This document shows positions 21,824 to 30,578 of a stretch of 64,000 nt of DNA, piece by piece. The notes under the pieces are model-generated. The model worked only from the letters and a program-made list of their open reading frames with translations. It searched no databases and was not told where the DNA came from. Numbering within the stretch: the first letter of the stretch is position 1; every line of letters begins with the position of its first letter. The stretch covers positions 186,001 to 250,000 of the forward strand of contig NZ_CP028271.1 in the NCBI RefSeq assembly GCF_009914055.1. Direction: 5' to 3'. The DNA comes from Mixta intestinalis (GTDB lineage: Bacteria; Pseudomonadota; Gammaproteobacteria; Enterobacterales; Enterobacteriaceae). Position numbers and translations under genes: made by a program.

Positions 21824-23350
21824 ATGAACGATGATGAAATTACTCAGGCAGTATCCCGCGTGCTGAGTAAATATACAAAAACCACGCCGGAAGCGCCGGT
21901 ACAGAATGTGACCGTACCCGCTTCTCAGCCGGACCGCGCCAGCATCGAGGCGATCGTCGCCAGCGTGCTGGCCAGCCGGACAACGGCAGCCCCTGCGCCG
22001 GTAACCGCGCCAGCACCCGCACCGGTATCTGGCGAAGGCGCTTTTGCCACCATGGATGAAGCCATTGCAGCGGCGCAGCAGGCACAGATCCAGTATCGCC
22101 ATTGCTCCATGCAGGAGCGCGCGCGCTTCGTTGACGGCATCCGTCAGGTTTTCCTCCAGGAAGAGATTTTACAACAGCTCTCCAGCATGGCGGTGGAAGA
22201 AACCGGCATGGGCAACTATGCCGATAAGCTGCTGAAAAATCGCGTAGCGGCGCAGAAAACACCGGGCGTGGAAGATCTTATCACCGGCGCAATGAGCGGC
22301 GATAGCGGCCTGACCATTACCGAATATTCCGCCTACGGCGTTATTGGTTCCATCACGCCGACCACCAACCCGACAGAAACCATTATCAATAACAGCATCG
22401 GGATGCTGGCGGCGGGTAACGCGGTGGTATTCAGCCCGCATCCGCGCTCGCGCAATGTCTCGCTGTACGCCGTGGCGCTGATTAATCGGCAGCTTGCCCG
22501 TCTGGGTGCGCCTGCCAACCTGGTAGCTACGGTAACGCAACCGTCGTTGGATAACACGAATGCGCTGATTAAAGATCCGCGTGTCAATATGCTGGTGGCG
22601 ACCGGCGGCCCGGCGATTGTCAGAACCGTAATGTCATCCGGTAAGAAAGCGATCGGCGCAGGCGCGGGCAACCCTCCTGCCGTGGTTGATGAAACGGCAA
22701 ATATTGAAAAAGCGGCGCAGGACATCATCAACGGCTGTAGCTTCGACAACAATCTGCCATGCGTGGCGGAAAAAGAAGTTATCGTTGTTAATGACGTGGC
22801 GGATTACCTGATTCACTGCATGAAGAAAAGCGGTGCCTGGCTACTGTGCGATAAGCAGCATATCCAGCAGCTGCAATCACTGGTAATGAACGAAAAAGGT
22901 ACCGGTCCGAATACCGCCTTCGTGGGTAAAGATGCTCGCTATATTCTGCAACAGATTGGTATCAGCGTGCCGGAAGAGATCAAAGTGATCCTGATCGAAA
23001 CCGAAAGCGATCATCCGTTTGTCGTGCATGAGCTGATGATGCCGATCCTGCCGGTTGTGCGGGTAGCAAACGTGGATGATGCCATCGATCTGGCGGTGAA
23101 AGTAGAGCACGGCAATCGCCATACCGCCATCATGCACTCTACCAACGTCGCTAAACTCACCAAAATGGCACAGCTGATTCAGACCACCATTTTTGTGAAA
23201 AACGGTCCTTCCTATGCCGGACTTGGCGTAGGCGGCGAGGGTCATACCACCTTTACTATCGCTGGGCCTACCGGCGAAGGGCTGACTTCGGCGCGTAATT
23301 TCGCCCGTAGCCGCCGGTGCGTCATGGTTGAAGCGCTGAATATTCGCTGA
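21824..23350 (+). CDS. CoA-acylating aldehyde dehydrogenase of the microcompartment (PduP/EutE-like)
   Basis: Oxidises propionaldehyde (or a related aldehyde) to the acyl-CoA with NAD+ and CoA. 508 residues. The N-terminus (DDEITQAVSRVLSKYTK) is an encapsulation-peptide-like helix followed by a long Pro/Ala linker to about residue 75, and then the ALDH domain. The catalytic Cys lies in SFDNNLPCVAEKE at about residue 313. GSITPTTNPTETIINNSIG is the conserved nucleotide-binding region. Provides acyl-CoA for PduL. Confidence 0.95.
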   Translation: MNDDEITQAVSRVLSKYTKTTPEAPVQNVTVPASQPDRASIEAIVASVLASRTTAAPAPVTAPAPAPVSGEGAFATMDEAIAAAQQAQIQYRHCSMQERARFVDGIRQVFLQEEILQQLSSMAVEETGMGNYADKLLKNRVAAQKTPGVEDLITGAMSGDSGLTITEYSAYGVIGSITPTTNPTETIINNSIGMLAAGNAVVFSPHPRSRNVSLYAVALINRQLARLGAPANLVATVTQPSLDNTNALIKDPRVNMLVATGGPAIVRTVMSSGKKAIGAGAGNPPAVVDETANIEKAAQDIINGCSFDNNLPCVAEKEVIVVNDVADYLIHCMKKSGAWLLCDKQHIQQLQSLVMNEKGTGPNTAFVGKDARYILQQIGISVPEEIKVILIETESDHPFVVHELMMPILPVVRVANVDDAIDLAVKVEHGNRHTAIMHSTNVAKLTKMAQLIQTTIFVKNGPSYAGLGVGGEGHTTFTIAGPTGEGLTSARNFARSRRCVMVEALNIR

Positions 23351-23370
23351 TAAAGCAGGACGGTTAGCCC

Positions 23371-23673
23371 ATGACGAAAATACGCATTATCAACGCGCCA
23401 ACGCCGGATACGCTGGCGATGCTGAAGCGGCGCATGCCCTCAGAGGCGCGTAGCCGCCTGGATCGGGTACGCATCGACGCTATCGGATTATTTATGCTGC
23501 CGGTGCCGGATTTGTACTACTACGCCGATCGGACCAGTAAAAGTGCGAATGTCGCGGTGGCAGAAATTTTCGGCAGCTGCCCGCAGCATATTACGACGCT
23601 GGCCGTATTTGGCGAAGTGGATGCCGTTAATGAGGCTGTGCGTATTATTGAAGAAGATGCCAGCGCCTTTTAA
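23371..23673 (+). CDS. BMC-domain shell protein, GrpU/PduU-like
   Basis: 100-residue BMC-domain protein unlike the canonical BMC-H. After an N-terminal stretch it has AIGLFMLPVPDLYYYADRTSK, then VAEIFGSCPQHITTLAVFGEVDAVNEAV. The segment GSCPQH falls where the pore loop should be. GrpU proteins of glycyl-radical microcompartments bind an Fe-S cluster through a pore cysteine, so this may be one. A circularly permuted PduU/EutS-type is the alternative. Subtype assignment is tentative. Confidence 0.7.
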   Translation: MTKIRIINAPTPDTLAMLKRRMPSEARSRLDRVRIDAIGLFMLPVPDLYYYADRTSKSANVAVAEIFGSCPQHITTLAVFGEVDAVNEAVRIIEEDASAF

Positions 23674-24020
23674 CGCGTCGATATCGCTTTAATCCAGGGC
23701 TAAACGTAATTTATTAATGGCGTTATTTTATCACTCACTGTCGCAGCGCGTTATTTAGCTAAACTGAGGCTGCGGTCGGCGAATTAAACGAGGAAACTGA
23801 CGGGCTATTAATAAACTAATGATATCACCGGTAATAACGTTATTATTAGCGGCGGCATAATCGCACGATGCATATTAACGATGCCGGGCAGAAAAAGAAA
23901 CCGTTGGATTATTTATTAGCTTTAGCGACGCGGGTATAAAACATCTCGCGTCGTCGTCAGCGTAAACCATTCTGGCGTGGTGCTAACCTGCCATGCCTGT
24001 CTCATTTCAGGAGTTATGCT
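23674..24020 (+). promoter_or_regulatory. 347-bp noncoding region upstream of the glycyl-radical enzyme
   Basis: No supported gene. The stretch is AT-rich (ATTAATAAAC and TTATTATTAG runs) compared with its neighbours. It ends with CAGGAG 7 bp before the dehydratase ATG. A TATAAA hexamer (23935-23940) could be part of a promoter, but I see no convincing matching -35. This may be where the abundant dehydratase gets separate expression. Confidence 0.35.
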
Positions 24021-26564
24021 ATGTTAGAGAAAGGCTTTACTCAACCAACCGATCGTGTCGTAAGACTCAAAAATATGATCCTACAGGCGAAACCTTACGT
24101 TGAGTCTGAACGCGCGCTGTTGGCAACGGCGGCATATAAAGAGAATGAACACCTGCCGGCAATTATGCGCCGCGCAAAAGTTGTTGAGAAAATATTTAAC
24201 GAGCTGCCTGTTACTATTCGCCCCGATGAATTAATTGTTGGCGCAGTGACCATTAATCCGCGCTCCACAGAAATTTGTCCTGAATTCTCTTATGAATGGG
24301 TGGAAAAAGAGTTCGACACTATGGAACATCGTGTCGCCGACCCGTTTATTATTCCGAAAAAAACCGCTGAAGAACTGCGTGAAGCTTTCCGCTACTGGCC
24401 GGGTAAAACCACCAGCTCTCTGGCCGCTTCCTACATGTCTGAAGAGACGAAAGAGAGCATCGCCAGCGGCGTCTTTACCGTTGGTAACTATTTCTACGGC
24501 GGCGTGGGTCACGTAAGCGTCGATTACGGCAAAATCCTGAAAATCGGCTTCCGCGGCATTATCGATGAGGTAAACCGTGCGCTGAACAATCTCGATCGCA
24601 GCTCTCCGGATTATATTAAGAAAGAGCAGTTCTATCAGGCGGTGATCCTGACCTACCAGGCGGCGATTAATTTTGCACATCGTTATGCGCAGGAAGCGAG
24701 CCGCCTTGCGCAGCAGGAGAGTAACCCGATTCGTCAGCGCGAGCTGGAGCAGATTGCGCGCAACTGTACGCGTGTGCCGGAACATGGCGCAACCACCTTC
24801 TGGGAAGCGTGCCAGACCTTCTGGTTTATTCAGAGCATGCTGCAAATTGAATCCAGCGGTCATTCCATCTCTCCGGGCCGCTTCGATCAGTATATGTACC
24901 CCTACCTGGCGGCGGATAAAACCATTACGCCAGAATTTGCACAGGAGCTGGTGGACTGCTGCTGGATTAAGCTTAACGACATCAACAAAACGCGCGATGA
25001 AGTCTCCGCGCAGGCCTTTGCGGGCTACGCGGTGTTCCAGAACCTGTGCGTAGGCGGTCAGACCGAAGATGGTCTCGACGCCACCAATCCGCTTACCTAT
25101 ATGTGTATGGAAGCAACAGCGCATGTGCGTCTGCCGCAGCCATCCTTCTCTATCCGTGTCTGGCAGGGCACGCCGGATGAGTTCCTCTATCGCGCCTGTG
25201 AACTGGTGCGTCTGGGTCTGGGCGTCCCGGCGATGTATAACGATGAAGTGATCATCCCGGCGCTGCAAAACCGCGGCGTATCGCTGCGCGATGCGCGTGA
25301 CTACTGCATCATCGGCTGCGTGGAGCCGCAGGCACCGCACCGTACCGAAGGCTGGCACGATGCCGCGTTCTTCAACGTGGCGAAAGTGCTGGAAATCACC
25401 CTGAATAACGGACGCGTCGGCAACAAACAGCTGGGTCCGGTGACTGGCGAAATGACGCAATATACCAGCATGGATGATTTCTACACCGCCTTTAAAAAAC
25501 AGATGGCGCATTTCGTTCATCAGCTGGTGGAAGCCTGTAACAGCGTGGATATTGCCCACGGTGAACGTTGCCCGTTGCCGTTCCTCTCTGCGCTGGTAGA
25601 TGACTGCATCGGGCGCGGTAAATCGTTGCAGGAAGGTGGTGCGATCTATAACTTTACCGGCCCGCAGGCGTTTGGCGTGGCGGATACCGGTGACTCAGTG
25701 TATGCGATCCAGAAGCAGGTATTTGAAGATCGTAAGCTGACGCTGCAGGAGCTGAAGAGCGCGCTGGATGCTAATTTCGGCTATCCGATCGGCGGCAGCC
25801 CGAACTGCGCTCAGGCTAAATCATCCCTGAACGAGCAGGATATCTACGAGGTCGTTAAGCGCATCATGGAGCAGCATGGCTCGCTCAACCCGGCGGCGAT
25901 CAAAGATGAAGTTTATCGTCAGCTCTCCAGCGGCAGCGTAGCGCCTGCCACCAGCGGCTCACGCTACGAAGAGATTCGCCACATTCTGGAAAATACTCCG
26001 TGCTTCGGTAACGACATCGACGAAGTGGATATGGTGGCGCGTACCTGTGCGCTGATCTACTGCCAGGAAGTGGAAAAATATACCAATCCGCGCGGCGGTC
26101 GCTTCCAGGCTGGTATCTATCCGGTTTCTGCCAACGTGCTGTTTGGTAAAGATGTCAGCGCGCTGCCGGATGGTCGCCTGGCAAAAGAGCCGCTGGCGGA
26201 TGGTGTCTCTCCTCGTCAGGGTAAAGATACCCTTGGCCCAACGGCTGCCGCTAACTCCGTGGCGAAACTCGATCACTTCATCGCTTCAAACGGTACGCTC
26301 TACAACCAGAAATTCCTGCCATCTTCTCTGGCCGGTGAAAAAGGTTTGCGTAACTTTGGCGGCATGGTGCGTAACTACTTCGATAAGAAAGGGATGCACG
26401 TGCAGTTCAACGTAATCGACCGCGATACGCTGCTGGCCGCGCAGCAAAATCCGCAGCAGTACCAGGATCTGGTGGTGCGCGTTGCGGGCTACAGCGCCCA
26501 GTTTGTGGTGCTGGCAAAAGAAGTGCAGGACGACATTATCAGCCGTACTGAACAGCAGTTCTGA
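24021..26564 (+). CDS. B12-independent diol/glycerol dehydratase, glycyl-radical enzyme of the microcompartment
   Basis: 847-residue glycyl-radical enzyme. Its residues coincide exactly with the known numbering of Clostridium butyricum glycerol dehydratase: H164 (GVGHVSVD), H281-S282 (GHSISPGRFDQYMYP), C433 and E435 (IIGCVEP) and D447 (GWHDA). The glycyl radical site is G823 in RVAGYSAQF, which is 60 residues later than G763 of that enzyme. The extra residues lie at about 588-647, between ALDANFG and RYEEIRHIL. The diol-dehydratase histidines argue against a choline TMA-lyase. Predicted reaction: 1,2-propanediol to propionaldehyde, or glycerol to 3-hydroxypropionaldehyde, within the shell. 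The radical is oxygen-sensitive, so the pathway should work anaerobically. Confidence 0.93.
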   Translation: MLEKGFTQPTDRVVRLKNMILQAKPYVESERALLATAAYKENEHLPAIMRRAKVVEKIFNELPVTIRPDELIVGAVTINPRSTEICPEFSYEWVEKEFDTMEHRVADPFIIPKKTAEELREAFRYWPGKTTSSLAASYMSEETKESIASGVFTVGNYFYGGVGHVSVDYGKILKIGFRGIIDEVNRALNNLDRSSPDYIKKEQFYQAVILTYQAAINFAHRYAQEASRLAQQESNPIRQRELEQIARNCTRVPEHGATTFWEACQTFWFIQSMLQIESSGHSISPGRFDQYMYPYLAADKTITPEFAQELVDCCWIKLNDINKTRDEVSAQAFAGYAVFQNLCVGGQTEDGLDATNPLTYMCMEATAHVRLPQPSFSIRVWQGTPDEFLYRACELVRLGLGVPAMYNDEVIIPALQNRGVSLRDARDYCIIGCVEPQAPHRTEGWHDAAFFNVAKVLEITLNNGRVGNKQLGPVTGEMTQYTSMDDFYTAFKKQMAHFVHQLVEACNSVDIAHGERCPLPFLSALVDDCIGRGKSLQEGGAIYNFTGPQAFGVADTGDSVYAIQKQVFEDRKLTLQELKSALDANFGYPIGGSPNCAQAKSSLNEQDIYEVVKRIMEQHGSLNPAAIKDEVYRQLSSGSVAPATSGSRYEEIRHILENTPCFGNDIDEVDMVARTCALIYCQEVEKYTNPRGGRFQAGIYPVSANVLFGKDVSALPDGRLAKEPLADGVSPRQGKDTLGPTAAANSVAKLDHFIASNGTLYNQKFLPSSLAGEKGLRNFGGMVRNYFDKKGMHVQFNVIDRDTLLAAQQNPQQYQDLVVRVAGYSAQFVVLAKEVQDDIISRTEQQF

Positions 26565-26649
26565 TTTTCCTGCCTCCGGGGTCATGTGGTACGCATGGCC
26601 CCCATCGATCTTTTTGGCATCAGGCCTGCCTGGAGGCTGACGCCATTTT

Positions 26650-27582
26650 ATGACGAGTAATGTTATGAACAGAGTCGACTATGAAACGGAAGGCGTATTA
26701 TTCAATATACAACGCTATTCCCTGCACGATGGCCCCGGCATTCGTACTATTCCTTTTTTCAAAGGCTGCCCGCTTTCCTGTCGCTGGTGCAGTAACCCGG
26801 AATCGCAGCATCCGCAGCCGGAACTAATCTATAAAAAGAACGATTGTATCCAGTGCGGTAAATGTATCGACGTCTGCAAACAGAATGCGCTCTCTCCGGC
26901 GAATCCGTTTTTCATCGATCGTGAACGCTGCAACCAGTGCGGCGACTGTACCCAGGTTTGCCCGACACAGGCGCTGGAGATGAAAGGCAAACGTATGACG
27001 GTTGCCGAGGTGATGCGCGAACTGCAAAAAGAGGAAAACCTGTTTCGTCGTTCAGGCGGCGGCGTGACGCTTTCCGGCGGTGAACCGCTGGCGCAGCCGG
27101 TTTTTGCCCGCGAACTGTTAAAAGCCTGCAAGGTAAAAGGGTGGCACACGGCCATTGAAACCACCGGCTTCACCACAAAAGAAGTGGTGGAAGATGTCTT
27201 TCCGTGGATAGACCTGGCGCTGACCGATATTAAAGCGATTAATCCTGCTATCCACCAACAAAATACCGGTGTAAACAACCACCGTATTCTGGAAAACCTT
27301 ATCCGTATTTCTTTTATTACTAAAGTGATCGTGCGTATTCCGGTTATTCCTGGCGTTAATGATAACCCGGATGAAATTCGCAGCATCGGTGAATTTGCCC
27401 GGTTAATGTCCGGTGTGGATACCATTCATCTGTTGCCTTATCACACCTTCGGCGAAAATAAATATACGCTCTTGGGAAGAATATATCCGATGGGCGATGC
27501 CCGTTCTCATACGGAAAATAAAATCAACGAACTGAAAAGTGTTGTAGAGTCAATGGGCTTCCGCTGTCATATCGGCGGCTAA
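26650..27582 (+). CDS. glycyl-radical enzyme activating enzyme (radical SAM)
   Basis: Generates the glycyl radical on the dehydratase with SAM and an electron. The radical SAM cluster motif CxxxCxxC is in FKGCPLSCRWCSNPES (about residues 39-46). A ferredoxin-like insert carries two further four-Cys clusters (CIQCGKCIDVC and CNQCGDCTQVC, about 62-106), as in activases of this class. The GGEP motif (TLSGGEPLAQP) binds SAM. 310 residues from 26650; the in-frame ATG at 26665 is an equally plausible start. 85 bp after its substrate gene. Confidence 0.94.
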   Translation: MTSNVMNRVDYETEGVLFNIQRYSLHDGPGIRTIPFFKGCPLSCRWCSNPESQHPQPELIYKKNDCIQCGKCIDVCKQNALSPANPFFIDRERCNQCGDCTQVCPTQALEMKGKRMTVAEVMRELQKEENLFRRSGGGVTLSGGEPLAQPVFARELLKACKVKGWHTAIETTGFTTKEVVEDVFPWIDLALTDIKAINPAIHQQNTGVNNHRILENLIRISFITKVIVRIPVIPGVNDNPDEIRSIGEFARLMSGVDTIHLLPYHTFGENKYTLLGRIYPMGDARSHTENKINELKSVVESMGFRCHIGG

Positions 27583-27717
27583 CTCATACCCGGCGTAACA
27601 GAATAACGATAGTTGAAATCAGCATAAAATAATAATAAATGGAGCGTTTCCTCACCTGCATTATATGCCAGTTTATTCCATGCCTTATTTCTATCCTATA
27701 TTAACAAGGTAATATTT

Positions 27718-28623
27718 ATGAATGGTTATGATCTTTTGATCGCCTTTGGGGGCGGCATATTTGGTGCTGCCATAGGCGCGCTTGCCGCATTTGAATTTGT
27801 TGGGTTACTGGTTATTGCAATGACCGTTGCGCAGATCGTCAGTGGTGCGCCATCAGGATTTATCGATTTTCCTTTCGGCATGTTTGGCCCCCATACGGGC
27901 GGTTTTGCTGCCGGGATTGCCGCAACCGCGTGGGCGGCTAAAACGGGCAAGCTTTCTTCCGGCCGGGCAATTAGCGCCGGGCTGTGCGGCCTGGGCGCGT
28001 GGGACGTGTTGCTGGTGGGCGGCATCTTCGGGGCGTTAGGCTATGTTATTGCCTGGCTGCTAAACCAGATTCCGGGGCTGCCTTCAGGAAGCGCCTGGAC
28101 AGATACCGTGGCCTTAACGGTAGTTATCTCCGGCATTATTGCGCGTCTGGCCTTCGGTAAAACGGGCTTACTGGGCAAACCGGCGGCAGGCGTGCGTCGT
28201 TTTACTCCACCGTCAGACATGTGCTGGGTGCCTTATCAAAGCCGCTTTTCTCAGCTGATAATGCTGGGGCTGGGTATTGGGTTAATGGCTGGCTATCTTG
28301 GTCTTACTTTCGGCGGTAACGGGGCGCTGCTGGCGTTTGGTATCTCTGCTTTTTCGCTGATTTTCCTCCATTTTAATACCCAGGTTCCCGTTTCCCATCA
28401 TATTGCGTTACCGGCGGCACTGGCGGCTGTCGCATCGCACAGTTTACTCTGGGCGGCGCTGGTGGGAATCGTTTGTGCCTTAATCGGCGAGTGGGTGTCA
28501 CGTCTGTTTCTGGTTCATGGCGATACGCATATCGATCCTCCAGCGTTAACTATCGCTCTGATGACCAGCGTCATAAATGTGTCAGCGATGGTAGGCGTTT
28601 TTGCGCTGGTCCCGCTGTTGTAA
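27718..28623 (+). CDS. polytopic inner-membrane protein of unknown function
   Basis: 301 residues with about eight or nine hydrophobic segments rich in Gly and Ala (for example GGGIFGAAIGALAAFEFVGL), and no signal for secretion. I do not recognise the family. It follows the activase and precedes a terminator, so it probably belongs to the microcompartment operon. It might transport a substrate or product of the pathway, but nothing in the sequence proves this. Confidence 0.75.
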   Translation: MNGYDLLIAFGGGIFGAAIGALAAFEFVGLLVIAMTVAQIVSGAPSGFIDFPFGMFGPHTGGFAAGIAATAWAAKTGKLSSGRAISAGLCGLGAWDVLLVGGIFGALGYVIAWLLNQIPGLPSGSAWTDTVALTVVISGIIARLAFGKTGLLGKPAAGVRRFTPPSDMCWVPYQSRFSQLIMLGLGIGLMAGYLGLTFGGNGALLAFGISAFSLIFLHFNTQVPVSHHIALPAALAAVASHSLLWAALVGIVCALIGEWVSRLFLVHGDTHIDPPALTIALMTSVINVSAMVGVFALVPLL

Positions 28624-28657
28624 GCGTCTTCTGCCAGCGTCATTATCGCAGTAAAAT

Positions 28658-28684
28658 AAAGCCACCTTCAGGTGGCTTTTTTAT
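28658..28684. terminator. terminator between convergent microcompartment operons
   Basis: Hairpin AAAGCCACC / GGTGGCTTT with a TTCA loop and T run, 35 bp after the membrane-protein gene. It separates the rightward cluster from the leftward shell/MetK genes. Confidence 0.88.
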
Positions 28685-28723
28685 CGTGGTAGCGGTGCCA
28701 GGAGCTGTAGAGGATAGTTGATG

Positions 28724-29302
28724 CTATTTACGCGCGCCCTTTGCCTTAACGCGTAAAGGCTTGCGGCCGTCGGGAGTGGTTTGCTTTGCTGGTTTTACCT
28801 TATCCTCTGCGATCTGTGGTGACGCAGCTGCAATTGCCGGCGTCTCAACAGGTGCCGCAACTTCAGCTGGCGCAGAAAGCGTGCTGGCCGCAATATCCGC
28901 ACAGCTGGTTGAAGCGGGCGCAGGATCGATATTGACTACCGGAATCACCGGCGCAGTTTGTTCATCGTCCGGTGCGGCTTCAGGTACAGATGCGACAGGT
29001 TCCGGTTGGGTAACACCACAGTTCTCTTTTGATGCGATTAGCTTATCGATACCGGACGCGGTACGCGCAATCACTTTCCACGCATAAATACTGCCTATTT
29101 TGCTGGCTGCGGCAACGCCTGCCGCAACGGCAGCATTCATCGCGCCAACTTCACCAGCGAATTTAAGCGTTACCAAACCGCCGCCTTTGCTCAGCTCATA
29201 GCCGATCAGCTCCACATTAGCGGATTTCATTGCGGCGTCGGCGGCTTCCATCGCCACCGTTAAGCCAACGGCTTCAATCAAACCTAAACTCTGCCCCGAC
29301 AT
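28724..29302 (-). CDS. BMC-H shell protein with long C-terminal extension
   Basis: 192 residues. Residues 1-90 are a BMC domain (LGLIEAVGLTVAMEAADAAM, pore region SKGGGLVTLKF). Residues 95-192 are a low-complexity Pro/Ala/Val region with several Cys, ending in a basic tail (RKPLRVKAKGARK). Comparable to PduK-type shell proteins with C-terminal extensions. The tail may face cargo or cytosol, or hold a metal cluster (two Cys, in KENCGV and STSCAD), but that is speculation. Transcribed with the MetK gene. Confidence 0.9.
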   Translation of the reverse strand: MSGQSLGLIEAVGLTVAMEAADAAMKSANVELIGYELSKGGGLVTLKFAGEVGAMNAAVAAGVAAASKIGSIYAWKVIARTASGIDKLIASKENCGVTQPEPVASVPEAAPDDEQTAPVIPVVNIDPAPASTSCADIAASTLSAPAEVAAPVETPAIAAASPQIAEDKVKPAKQTTPDGRKPLRVKAKGARK

Positions 29303-29317
29303 AACCTTCTCCTGTTA

Positions 29318-30493
29318 TTAAAATTTAATGAGGTGTGCATGGGAGCGTGCAGCGTTCTGGCAAGCCGCATCGTCACGCAGCTGTGCCGCTTTATCGGTAA
29401 GCTCCCATGGAAATGACTCGCGGCCAAAATGACCGTAGCACGCCGTCTGGCGATAGCGCGGCACCAGCAAATCAAGCTGGTCGATGATGCCGTGAATGCT
29501 CAGATCAAAATGTTGGGTGACCAGCCGCGTCAGATGTTCCGGCGCAAGGCGAGCGGTGCCGAAAGTATTAATACTCAGCGATAACGGATGGGTAAGGCCG
29601 CTGGCCCAGGCCAGCTGCACGGCACAGCGCTTTGCCAACCCCGCAGCGACAATATTTTTGGCGATATAGCGCGCAGCATAGGCTCCGGCTCGCTCAACCT
29701 GGGCCGGGTCTTTACCACAGAGCACGCCTCCGCCATGGCAAATTACGCCGCCATAGGTATCCACGCTGGTTTTGCGCCCTGTCGCCCCACAGTTAACGGC
29801 AGGCCCGCCGTTAATCAGCGCCCCGGCGGGGTTGATTAACAGACGCGTTGCTGAGGTTAGCCAGCGCGCCGGTATCACTGGCTTAATCAGTTCTTCTGTC
29901 ATCGCCTCGCGCAGTGCGGGCAAAGCCAGACCGGGACGATGTCGTGCGCAGATAGCGATGGCATTGACCTCAATCACCTTGCCGTTCTGATAGCGCAGCG
30001 TGACCTGACATTTGCCATCCGGCAGCAGCTGCTTCAGCCGCTGCGTTTTATACAGTGTGGTATAGCGCTCCATTAAGCGGTGCGAGTACCACAGGGAGGC
30101 GGGCATAAGCTGCGGTGTCTCATTGCAGGCATAGCCAGATACGATGCTCTGATCGCCAGATATCAGCGATGTTGCATTGCGCGTATGGGCGGCAGGCTCT
30201 CTGTTGAGCAGGTTAATAATGGCGCAGGTAGCAGCATCAAAACCTTTCGTTGAGCGGTTGTAGCCAATAGCGGCAATTGTGGTACGAACGACCCGATCGA
30301 TATCAACGCTTGCACATGAGGAGAGCTCTCCGGCAAGAATAACTGCACCGGTCTTGACTAAACATTCACAGTTGACGCTGGCCCAGGGATCCTGCAACAG
30401 ATAAGCATCAACAATGGCGTCAGCAATGCGATCTGCCATTTTATCAGGATGCCCTTCGGCAGCTGATTCTGAAGTAAGAAGATAGTCGTCCAC
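29318..30493 (-). CDS. divergent S-adenosylmethionine synthetase (MetK paralogue) linked to the microcompartment
   Basis: 391-residue MetK-family protein, clearly diverged from the housekeeping enzyme. Catalytic motifs EGHPDK (about 13-18), the acidic residues in AGELSS and SGDQS (D114) and HGGGVLCGKDP are kept. By alignment with the E. coli enzyme, D238 is Asn here (N234 in PAVNCGATGRK) and F230 is Leu (L226). The mobile loop before SGDQ is about five residues shorter. The neighbouring activase consumes SAM, so a dedicated SAM supply is the simplest idea. Altered methionine-site residues leave open a changed or lost activity. Confidence 0.88.
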   Translation of the reverse strand: MDDYLLTSESAAEGHPDKMADRIADAIVDAYLLQDPWASVNCECLVKTGAVILAGELSSCASVDIDRVVRTTIAAIGYNRSTKGFDAATCAIINLLNREPAAHTRNATSLISGDQSIVSGYACNETPQLMPASLWYSHRLMERYTTLYKTQRLKQLLPDGKCQVTLRYQNGKVIEVNAIAICARHRPGLALPALREAMTEELIKPVIPARWLTSATRLLINPAGALINGGPAVNCGATGRKTSVDTYGGVICHGGGVLCGKDPAQVERAGAYAARYIAKNIVAAGLAKRCAVQLAWASGLTHPLSLSINTFGTARLAPEHLTRLVTQHFDLSIHGIIDQLDLLVPRYRQTACYGHFGRESFPWELTDKAAQLRDDAACQNAARSHAHLIKF

Positions 30494-30578
30494 GGCGCGG
30501 TCACGTTATAAAGAGAGAGTCTCATCTTAGCGACCAGGGGGATGTGAACGGGTAAACTATCTTGCCGGGATAGCGGAC

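Noticed and set aside
24231..25559. 442-codon minus-strand frame opposite the dehydratase
   Set aside because: Shadow of a highly expressed gene; composition rich in His, Arg and Phe and no recognisable domain.
24021..26564. Choline TMA-lyase (cutC) as identity of the glycyl-radical enzyme
   Set aside because: GCVEP is shared, but H164, H281, S282 and D447 match glycerol/diol dehydratases exactly, and the substrate-pocket tyrosines typical of CutC are not seen.
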